Of a DNA stretch of 64,000 nt, positions 43,952-51,330 are shown one piece after another. This DNA comes from Streptomyces sp. Edi4 (GTDB lineage: Bacteria; Actinomycetota; Actinomycetes; Streptomycetales; Streptomycetaceae). Each line of letters begins with the position of its first letter. Positions within the stretch are counted from its first letter, which is position 1. A program made the position numbers and the translations under genes. The DNA lies in contig NZ_JBEJGY010000004.1 of assembly GCF_040253615.1 (NCBI RefSeq), positions 4,216,001 to 4,280,000 on the forward strand. The letters are read 5' to 3'. The notes under the pieces were generated by a model that was given only the letters and a program-made list of their open reading frames with translations, was not told the origin of the DNA and did not search any database.

Positions 43952-46056
43952 CCACGACCACCCCCCGGGCCACCCCGCGCGCGGGCGGCGCCGACACCGG
44001 GTCGCCCCGGTCCGTGCCGGGCCGGCTGTGGCGCGGCCGCCCGGACGACCCCGCCTGGGCGCGGCCCGCGCTGTACGCGCTGCTTCTCGTCACCTGCGCC
44101 GGCTATCTGGTGAACCTCAGCGCCTCCGGGTACGCCAACTCCTTCTACTCGGCAGCGGTCCAGGCGGGCAGTCAGAGCTGGAAGGCGTTCTTCTTCGGCT
44201 CGCTCGACGCCGCGAACGCGATCACGGTGGACAAGCCGCCTGCCGCGCTGTGGCCGATGGCCCTTTCGGTCCGTCTTTTCGGTCTCGGATCCTGGCAGAT
44301 TCTGCTGCCGCAGGTCCTGATGGGCGTGGCGACCGTCGGCGTCCTGTACGCGGCCGTGCGGCGCCGGTTCACTCCGGCGGCGGGGCTGATCGCGGGCGCG
44401 GTGCTCGCCCTGACGCCGGTCGCCGCGCTGATGTTCCGCTTCAACAACCCCGACGCGCTGCTGGCGCTCCTGATGACGGTCACCGTCTACTGCGTGCTGC
44501 GTGCCCTGGAGGACGCGCGGACCAGGTGGCTGGTGTGGGCCGGGGCCGCGATCGGACTCGCGTTCCTGACCAAGACGCTCCAGGCGTTCCTGATCCTGCC
44601 GCCCCTCGGCTTGCTGTACGCGGTGTGCGCGCCCACGTCCCTGCGCCGTCGCCTGGGTCAACTCGCTCTCGCCGCAGGGGTATTGATTGTCACGGGTGGC
44701 TGGTGGGTGGCGGTCGTGGAGCTGTGGCCCGCGTCGTCGCGTCCCTACGTGGGCGGCTCGCAGCACAACTCGTTCCTCGAGCTCACCTTCGGCTACAACG
44801 GGCTCGGCCGGCTCAGCGGCGACGAGACGGGCAGCGTCGGGGGTGGCGGCGCGCGGCCCGGCGGCATGGAACTGCCGACGGGTCTGCGCCCCGGTGGCGG
44901 CGGAGGCGGTGGGGGCGGTGGCTGGGGCGCGACGGGCATCGGCCGCATGTTCAACTCGGAGATCGGCGGCCAGATCTCCTGGCTGCTCCCCGCCGCCCTG
45001 CTGCTGCTCGTCGCCGGTCTCGTCGTCACGTGGAAGGCGCGCGGCGGGGCCGGGCGCACCGACACCGCGCGGGCCGCGTTCCTCGCCTGGGGCGGTGCGC
45101 TCCTGACCACCGCCGTGGTCTTCAGCTTCATGGCCGGGATCTTCCACCAGTACTACACGGTGGCCCTCGGGCCCTACATCGCGGCGCTGACCGGCATGGG
45201 CGTGACGGTCCTGTGGGAGGAGCGCTCGCGGATCTGGGCGGCGCTGGGGCTCGCGGTGACGGTCGCGGGCACGGCGGTCTGGGCGTACGTGCTCCTGGAC
45301 CGGACCCCGGATTACCTGCCCTGGCTGCGCTGGGCGGTGCTGGGGTGCGGGCTCGCGGCCGCGCTGGGTCTGGCGCTCGCGCGCAGGCTGCCGCGCCGGG
45401 TGGCGCTCGGGGTCGCGGCGGCGGGCCTCCTGGCGTCCCTCGCCGGGCCCGCCGCGTACACGGTGAGCACCCTCGGCACCGGGCACACGGGGTCGATCGT
45501 CACTGCGGGTCCCGCCGGAGCGAGCAGGGGCGGCGGGCCGGGAGGTGGTCCTGGCGGGGGCGGCCAGGGTGGCGGCTTCGGGCGGTTCGGCGGCGGTCCG
45601 GGCCGGGGCGCGCCGGGTCAGGGGCAGGGGGCGGGTCCGGGGCAGGGCCCGGGCGCGCGCGGCGCCGGTGGCGGCGGCATGGGCGGGCTGCTCGACGGAG
45701 CCAAGGTGAGCGCCCAGGCCAAGGCGCTCGTGAAGAAGAACGCGGACCGGTACACATGGGCCGCGGCCGCCATCGGCTCGCAGAACGCCGCGAGCTACCA
45801 ACTCGCCACCCAGAAGCCGGTGATGGCGATCGGCGGGTTCAACGGGAGCGACCCGTCACCGACCCTGGCGCAGTTCCAGGCGTACGTGGCCCAGGGGAAA
45901 ATTCACTACTTCGTCGCGAGCGGCGGCGGGATGATGGGCGGCGGCGGCGGCCGGGCGTCGGGCAGTGCGATCAGCAGCTGGGTGGAGTCGTCGTTCCGGA
46001 AGGTGACGGCGGGCACCGCCACGTTCTATGACCTGACCTCGCCGGTACGCCGCTGA
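43948..46056 (+). CDS. Family 39-type membrane glycosyltransferase
   Basis: The 702-aa protein is an integral membrane GT-C enzyme with the ArnT/PMT-like N-terminus. Asp-containing loop residues are seen in DAANAITVDKPPAALW, and about 10-11 helices follow. Two Gly-rich insertions lie in it: about residues 290-330 (a run of ten Gly) and about 525-590. The soluble C-terminal domain starts around residue 595 (VSAQAKALVKKNADRYTWAAA). It should transfer a sugar from a lipid carrier to an envelope acceptor. Confidence 0.9.
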   Translation: MTTTTPRATPRAGGADTGSPRSVPGRLWRGRPDDPAWARPALYALLLVTCAGYLVNLSASGYANSFYSAAVQAGSQSWKAFFFGSLDAANAITVDKPPAALWPMALSVRLFGLGSWQILLPQVLMGVATVGVLYAAVRRRFTPAAGLIAGAVLALTPVAALMFRFNNPDALLALLMTVTVYCVLRALEDARTRWLVWAGAAIGLAFLTKTLQAFLILPPLGLLYAVCAPTSLRRRLGQLALAAGVLIVTGGWWVAVVELWPASSRPYVGGSQHNSFLELTFGYNGLGRLSGDETGSVGGGGARPGGMELPTGLRPGGGGGGGGGGWGATGIGRMFNSEIGGQISWLLPAALLLLVAGLVVTWKARGGAGRTDTARAAFLAWGGALLTTAVVFSFMAGIFHQYYTVALGPYIAALTGMGVTVLWEERSRIWAALGLAVTVAGTAVWAYVLLDRTPDYLPWLRWAVLGCGLAAALGLALARRLPRRVALGVAAAGLLASLAGPAAYTVSTLGTGHTGSIVTAGPAGASRGGGPGGGPGGGGQGGGFGRFGGGPGRGAPGQGQGAGPGQGPGARGAGGGGMGGLLDGAKVSAQAKALVKKNADRYTWAAAAIGSQNAASYQLATQKPVMAIGGFNGSDPSPTLAQFQAYVAQGKIHYFVASGGGMMGGGGGRASGSAISSWVESSFRKVTAGTATFYDLTSPVRR

Positions 46057-46179
46057 GGCGACGCCGGACGGGCTGAGGGACGGGGTGCGGGTGGGCGCCG
46101 GACACGGGGGGGCGCGGGGGTGCGGAGAAGCGGGCGTCCGTGCGCCCAGCCGTCCCCGACCCGCACCTGCCGACTGTCC

Positions 46180-46303
46180 CGACCCGCGTCCTGCCCGCCG
46201 TCCCCGGCCCGCGTCCTGCCCGCCGTCCCCGACCCGCGTCCTGCCCGCCGTCCCCGGCCTCCACCCGCCCGCCGTCCCCGGCCTCCACCCGCCCGCCGTC
46301 CCT
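46180..46303. repeat. 24-25-bp tandem repeats between GT39 and exporter genes
   Basis: Five to six copies of a unit cgacccgcgtcctgcccgcc plus gtccc, with later copies changed to cggcctccacccgcccgcc, fill most of the gap 46057-46427. No gene is supported in that gap. Confidence 0.8.
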
Positions 46304-46373
46304 GCCCCGCGCCCGCCCCCACCTGCGAGGACTCCTCGCCGCCGCAATTCCCTTTACGGCGTAGAAGGGCTGC

Positions 46374-46409
46374 TATACGCTGCACAGCGACCGCCTCGTA
46401 CAGCGTATA
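46374..46409. promoter_or_regulatory. Operator-like inverted repeat upstream of the exporter gene
   Basis: TATACGCTG (46374-46382) and CAGCGTATA (46401-46409) form a perfect 9-bp inverted repeat with 18-base spacer, ending 18 bases before the exporter ATG. The half sites resemble operators of TetR proteins with a TetR_C-type ligand domain, such as the one encoded downstream. Confidence 0.75.
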
Positions 46410-46427
46410 AGGACCAAGGGGGGCACC

Positions 46428-48125
46428 ATGACGGCAGAGACGTCCCGGAACGCCGAAAACACCCGGAGCACCGGAGACACCCGTGACGACGCGGACACGT
46501 CGCCGAGCGTGCGGGGCACGGAATCAGCAGCCGAGGCGGTGAGCGGCGGGCCTGCCGGGCACTCACCCGGGCATCCGCCGGGGGCCAGCCCGCATCCGCC
46601 GGGGGCCAGCCCGCAGCCACCGGGGGCCAGCGCACATCCCCCGGGGGCCGGCCCGCATCCGCAGCGCTGGCTGATCCTCGGCGTCATCTGCGTGGCGCAG
46701 CTCGCCGTGCTGCTCGACAACACGGTCCTGAACGTCGCCATCCCCTCGCTCACCACCTCGCTGGGCGCGTCCACCGCCGACATCCAGTGGATGATCAACG
46801 CATACTCGCTGGTCCAGTCGGGGCTGCTGCTCACGGCGGGCAGCGCGTCCGACCGCTACGGACGCAAGAAGATGCTCGCGGTGGGGCTCGCGCTCTTCGG
46901 CCTCGGCTCGCTCGCGGCCGGCCTCGCGCAGAACGCGGGGCAGCTCATCGCCGCCCGCGCGGGCATGGGCATCGGCGGGGCGCTGCTCATGACCACCACC
47001 CTCGCCGTCGTGGTGCAGATCTTCGACGACGCCTCACGGGTCAAGGCCATCGGTATCTGGGCGACGGTCAACTCGCTCGGCTTCGCGGCCGGCCCGCTCA
47101 TCGGCGGCGTCATGCTGGACCACTTCTGGTGGGGCGCGATCTTCCTGGTCAACATCCCCGTCGCGGCCCTCGGCCTGGTCGCCGTGCTCGCGCTCGTACC
47201 GGAGTCCAAGAATCCGCAGGGTGACCGGCCCGACCTGCTCGGGGCGCTGCTCTCCACCATCGGCATGACCGGCATCGTCTACGCGATCATCTCCGGCCCG
47301 GGCCACGGCTGGCTGTCGGGGCAGGTTCTGGTCCCGGCGGCGGTGGGCGCGGTGTTCCTTGCCGCCTTCGTCCGCTGGGAGCTGTCCATCGAGCATCCGA
47401 TGCTGGACATGCACTTCTTCCGCAACCAGAGGTTCATCGGCGCGGTGGCCGGGTCGATCCTGGTCGCCTTCGGCATGGGCGGCTCGCTCTTCCTGCTCAC
47501 CCAGCACCTCCAATTCGTGCTCGGCTACGGCCCGTTGGAGGCGGGGCTGCGCACCGCGCCGCTCGCGCTCAGCGTCGTCGCGCTGAACATGACGGGGGTC
47601 GGCGCGAAGCTGGTCACCGCGGTCGGCACCCCGCGCGCCATCGCCATCGGCATGAGCGCCAACGCGGCGGGGCTCGCCTCGATCGCGCTGCTCGGCGGGC
47701 ACAACTACGGGGGCACGCTGCTCGGTCTCGTCGTGATGGGCGCGGGCATCGCGCTGTCCATGCCGGCCATGGCCAACGCCATCATGAGCGCGATCCCGCC
47801 GGAGAGGGCGGGGGTCGGCGCGGGGGTGAACGGGACGCTGGGCGAGTTCGGCAACGGGCTCGGTGTGGCGGTGCTCGGGGCCGTGCTCGGGTCGCGGTTC
47901 GCGGCGCTGGCGCCGGTGGCCGCAGCCTCGCTGCCGGCCGCGCTCGCCGCCGCCCACGGCGAGGCCGAACGGGGGCGGATCGCCGACGCGTTCGCCTCTG
48001 GGCTCGAGACCAGTCAGCTGGTCGGCGCGGTGGCGGTGCTCGCGGGCGGGCTGCTCGCGGCGGCCCTGCTGCACCGCGCCGAACGGGTCGCCGCCGTACC
48101 GGACCAGCCGGGCGGGTGCGCATAG
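46428..48125 (+). CDS. DHA2-family (14-TM) MFS multidrug exporter
   Basis: The 565-aa drug:H+ antiporter carries motif C/A landmarks (LLDNTVLNVAIPSLTTSLGA, WMINAYSLVQSGLLL, GSASDRYGRKKML) and 14 predicted helices. It is preceded by an 80-residue hydrophilic N-terminus with four HPPGASP-type repeats (24-bp units at about 46560-46655). The TetR gene follows on the same strand. Substrate is unknown. Confidence 0.92.
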   Translation: MTAETSRNAENTRSTGDTRDDADTSPSVRGTESAAEAVSGGPAGHSPGHPPGASPHPPGASPQPPGASAHPPGAGPHPQRWLILGVICVAQLAVLLDNTVLNVAIPSLTTSLGASTADIQWMINAYSLVQSGLLLTAGSASDRYGRKKMLAVGLALFGLGSLAAGLAQNAGQLIAARAGMGIGGALLMTTTLAVVVQIFDDASRVKAIGIWATVNSLGFAAGPLIGGVMLDHFWWGAIFLVNIPVAALGLVAVLALVPESKNPQGDRPDLLGALLSTIGMTGIVYAIISGPGHGWLSGQVLVPAAVGAVFLAAFVRWELSIEHPMLDMHFFRNQRFIGAVAGSILVAFGMGGSLFLLTQHLQFVLGYGPLEAGLRTAPLALSVVALNMTGVGAKLVTAVGTPRAIAIGMSANAAGLASIALLGGHNYGGTLLGLVVMGAGIALSMPAMANAIMSAIPPERAGVGAGVNGTLGEFGNGLGVAVLGAVLGSRFAALAPVAAASLPAALAAAHGEAERGRIADAFASGLETSQLVGAVAVLAGGLLAAALLHRAERVAAVPDQPGGCA

Positions 48126-48203
48126 CATCGTCGGGGGATGCGTACCCGAATTTCGGATATGACCCATCGGGGGGCTCAGCGAACAGGCCCGAGGAGGACG
48201 GCG

Positions 48204-48989
48204 ATGGTGTCGGCGGCGGACCGCGTGAAAACTGCGGCGCGTACCAGCGTGTGGCTCGGGAGCAAGGCGGCCCGCCGGGTGCGGCGTACGGAACCGGGCG
48301 AGGGCGGCGCGGCGCTCGACCGGGACCGGATCACCGCCGAGGCCGTGCGGCTGCTCGACGCCGAGGGCGCCGCGAAGTTCTCCATGCGGCGCCTGGCGGC
48401 CGAGCTCGGGGTCACCGCGATGTCCCTGTACTGGTACGTCGACAACAAGGACGACCTCCTCGAACTCGCCCTCGACGCGGTGTTCGCGGAGATCGAACTG
48501 CCCGATCTGTCCGACGAGTCGGCCGACTGGCGCGATCAGCTCCGTACGGTCGTCGTGGGGTACCGCGCGATTTTCGTCCGCCACCCGTGGGCGTCGGCGC
48601 TGATCGGGCGTTACCTCAACATCGGTCCGCACTCGATGGCGTTCTCGCGGGCGGCCCAGCACATCCTGTCCCGCACGGGGCTGCCCGCGCACGGGCAGAT
48701 GGGCGGGCTCGCGGCGGTGTTCCAGTTCGTGTACGGGTTCGGCACGATCGAGGGCACGTTCGTGCAGCGGTGCGCGGACGCGGGGCGCACGCAGGACGAG
48801 TTCTTCGAGGAGGCGATGGGGGCGCTGGCCGCCCAGCCGGAGTACCGGGACCAGTTCGCCGACGCGGCGTCGGTGATGGCGGCGCGGGGCGGCGAGACGG
48901 TGCAGGAGATGCGACAGCGCGACTTCGACTTCGCGCTGTCGCTCCTGATCGCCGGCATCGAAGCCCTGAGCGCCCCACCCCGCTCCTAG
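48204..48989 (+). CDS. TetR-family transcriptional regulator
   Basis: The 261-aa repressor has the DNA-binding segment EAVRLLDAEGAAKFSMRRLAAELGVTAMSLYWYVDNKDDLLEL and a TetR_C-like ligand domain, quoted here only as landmarks LDAEGAAKFSMRR and SLYWYVDNKDD. ATG 48204 has GAGGAGG 6 bases upstream; an earlier start at 48138 has no such site. It probably represses the exporter operon through the inverted repeat at 46374-46409. Confidence 0.9.
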   Translation: MVSAADRVKTAARTSVWLGSKAARRVRRTEPGEGGAALDRDRITAEAVRLLDAEGAAKFSMRRLAAELGVTAMSLYWYVDNKDDLLELALDAVFAEIELPDLSDESADWRDQLRTVVVGYRAIFVRHPWASALIGRYLNIGPHSMAFSRAAQHILSRTGLPAHGQMGGLAAVFQFVYGFGTIEGTFVQRCADAGRTQDEFFEEAMGALAAQPEYRDQFADAASVMAARGGETVQEMRQRDFDFALSLLIAGIEALSAPPRS

Positions 48990-49026
48990 CGCCCCGGGGG
49001 CGCGGAGACCGCGCCGCCCCGGGCGC
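48990..49026 (+). terminator. GC-rich hairpin after the tetR gene
   Basis: An imperfect inverted repeat with core GCGCGG (49000-49005) and CCGCGC (49009-49014) extends to the outer arms gcgcccc and gggcgcc. Confidence 0.55.
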
Positions 49027-49189
49027 CACGGCCCACGTCCGGAGGCGGCGGGGTGAGCAGCGCCACTGGGCTCCACCCGATCGGTTGCCGTCGCGCATTT
49101 AGACTGTCGGGCGCTCATGCCGTTCAGGTCATGACGCCTCCGCGCGCATCGTTCACGGAGCGCGGGTCTCGCTCTCCAAGGACGGTGTG

Positions 49190-50311
49190 ATGCAACTCAG
49201 CGAACAGGTCGCGCCCATAACCCTGCCGACCCCGAGTCGGCCGGTCAGACGCCTTTACGTTCTGGACGGCCTGCGCGTCGTCGCCGCGCTCTCCGTGGTT
49301 CTGTTTCATTACACGGCCACCAACGAAGCGTGGGGAAAGAACACGAAGGCTGTCTTCCCGCACTTTCATTCCTTTTCGCAGTACGGCTGGATCGGGGTCG
49401 AACTCTTCTTCCTGATCAGCGGTTTCGTCATCTGTATGAGCACCTGGGGGCGTTCTCTCGGGGACTTCGCGGTATCGCGCATCTCCAGGCTCTACCCCGG
49501 TTATTGGATCGCCGTTCTGGCGACGGCCGCCGTCATCACACTGTGGCCCACATACCGCAGCGTCCAGAACTGGACCCAGGTGATGACCAACCTCACCATG
49601 CTTCAGCACGGCATGGGAGTCAGGGACATCGACGGTGCCTACTGGACGCTGTTCGCGGAGCTGAAATTCTATGTGCTCTTCGCGATCGTCGTCGCCCGCG
49701 GAGTGACCTACCGCGGAAGTGTGCTGTTCTGCGCGGTGTGGACGCTGGCGGGCATCGTGGATTACACGGTCGACATCCCGGTGCTGGACATGTGGACCAT
49801 GCCTCTCTACTCCCCCTACTTCGTGGCGGGAATAGCCTTCTACCTCATGTACCGCTTCAAGCCGACGGCGGTTCTGTGGGCCATCGTGGGGCTCTCGTTC
49901 TTCCTCGGTGAGCAGAACATGGCGAAGCGGGTGAAATTCAATGGCCCCTCCGAACACCATGTGGCGTCCGTGTGGCCGGCGCAGGTGCTGCTGGCCCTGT
50001 GCTTCCTGCTGATGGCCCTTGTCGCACTCCGGAAGCTCGACCGTGTGCAGTGGGGGTGGCTCACCACGGCGGGGGCCCTGACTTATCCCATGTACTTGCT
50101 CCACGAGAACATCGGCCTCACGTGCGTCGCGCTGCTGCGGGACCGCTACCCCGCCCATGTGCTCGTGGCGGTCCTCATCGTGGTGCTGGCGGTGCTTTCC
50201 TACCTGATGTACCGCTTCGGAGAGCGCCCCTTGGGCAAGTGGCTCCGAGGGGCGCTCCGTAAAGGCATGGACGAGATTCGCGAGAACTCCCCGGCCGTGC
50301 GGGGACGATGA
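49190..50311 (+). CDS. Acyltransferase family 3 (OafA/YrhL-like) membrane protein
   Basis: The 373-aa integral membrane acyltransferase has about ten helices. The N-terminal signature is VLDGLRVVAALSVVLFHYTA and the Arg-containing motif is VSRISRLYPGYWIAVL. A conserved segment DIDGAYWTLFAELKFY follows. Such enzymes O-acetylate or acylate sugars or antibiotics; the acceptor is unknown. ATG 49190 has AAGGA 7 bases upstream. Codon and base composition are somewhat lower in GC than neighbours, possibly reflecting transfer. Confidence 0.87.
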   Translation: MQLSEQVAPITLPTPSRPVRRLYVLDGLRVVAALSVVLFHYTATNEAWGKNTKAVFPHFHSFSQYGWIGVELFFLISGFVICMSTWGRSLGDFAVSRISRLYPGYWIAVLATAAVITLWPTYRSVQNWTQVMTNLTMLQHGMGVRDIDGAYWTLFAELKFYVLFAIVVARGVTYRGSVLFCAVWTLAGIVDYTVDIPVLDMWTMPLYSPYFVAGIAFYLMYRFKPTAVLWAIVGLSFFLGEQNMAKRVKFNGPSEHHVASVWPAQVLLALCFLLMALVALRKLDRVQWGWLTTAGALTYPMYLLHENIGLTCVALLRDRYPAHVLVAVLIVVLAVLSYLMYRFGERPLGKWLRGALRKGMDEIRENSPAVRGR

Positions 50312-50335
50312 CGTCCGCGTGACCGGGGTGCGGGC

Positions 50336-51154
50336 TCAGGCCGTGGGGAGGGTTTCGCCCTGGACTGTCTGGATGTCCAGTTCGACCTTCAGCGTCGTGC
50401 CGATCGCCGAGATCCCCGCCTGCACCACCTGGTTGTAGCGCATCGCGAAGTCCTCCCGGCGCAGCTCCGCCGTCGCCCGGTACGCCGCCCGGACCCCGCC
50501 CCACGGGTCAGGCCCCGTACCCAGGTACGAGAGGTCGAGGTCCACCTCGCGGACCACGCCGTGCAGGGCGAGTTCACCGCGTACCGTCCAGCGGTCGGGT
50601 CCGGCCGGGGCCAGGTCCGTGCTGCGGTAGGTGATCTCGGGGAAGCGCTCGACGTCGAGGAAGTCCGGCGACTTCAGATGCCCGTCCCGCATCGCGTTGC
50701 CCGTGTCGATGGACGCCGCCCCGATCACCGCCTCGACCCGCGACTTCTCCAGGTCCTCGGCGATCTCCACGCGCCCGCCGAACACCCCGAACCGCCCGTG
50801 CACGCTGGAGATGCCCAGGTGCTGGGCGACCGCGCCGACCGAGGAGTGCACCGGGTCGATCGTCCAGGGACCCGGCGGCGGCAGCTCCACGCCGCCCTGC
50901 CGGGCCAGGACCACGGTGCCCACCGCGGCCCGCCCGCTCGCCGTCACCAGCGCCGTGGAGGCGGCCGGGGCGTAGCCGACGGCCGTCACGATCACCGTGT
51001 ACGGGCCGGGCGCGAGCGCCACGTCCGCCGCCACCGAGCCGTCCTGATCCGCGGCGGCCCGCAGCACCTGCGTGCCCGTCATGTCGGTCATCGTCACCAC
51101 GGCGTGCGAGATCGCCCAGCCGTCGCGCGTGCGTACCTGTGCCCGCAGTCCCAT
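50336..51154 (-). CDS. YceI-family protein with N-terminal carboxypeptidase-regulatory-like domain
   Basis: The 272-aa protein begins with a beta-sandwich of the carboxypeptidase-regulatory-like type (about residues 1-85: VRTRDGWAISHAVVTMTDMT, YTVIVTAVGYAP). It continues as a YceI lipocalin-like barrel (WTIDPVHSSVGAVAQHLGIS to TLKVELDIQ). YceI barrels bind isoprenoid-like lipids. No signal peptide is seen. The same N-terminal domain type is found at the C-terminus of the neighbouring transporter. ATG 51154 has GAGGAG upstream. Confidence 0.87.
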   Translation of the reverse strand: MGLRAQVRTRDGWAISHAVVTMTDMTGTQVLRAAADQDGSVAADVALAPGPYTVIVTAVGYAPAASTALVTASGRAAVGTVVLARQGGVELPPPGPWTIDPVHSSVGAVAQHLGISSVHGRFGVFGGRVEIAEDLEKSRVEAVIGAASIDTGNAMRDGHLKSPDFLDVERFPEITYRSTDLAPAGPDRWTVRGELALHGVVREVDLDLSYLGTGPDPWGGVRAAYRATAELRREDFAMRYNQVVQAGISAIGTTLKVELDIQTVQGETLPTA

Positions 51155-51330
51155 CCCGTTTTCTCTCCTCAAGTGCGAACGGGCCCGTGTGCGCGGGCCC
51201 CGTGCGAAAGGGCGGGCCCCGGGGGCGGGACGGCGGGCCGTCCCCTGCCCGCCGCCCCTTCCCCGGGGCCCCTTTCCACGCCGGGCGCGCCGTCGCCTCC
51301 GCTCGGAACGGCGGCGCGCCCGGTGGTCAA

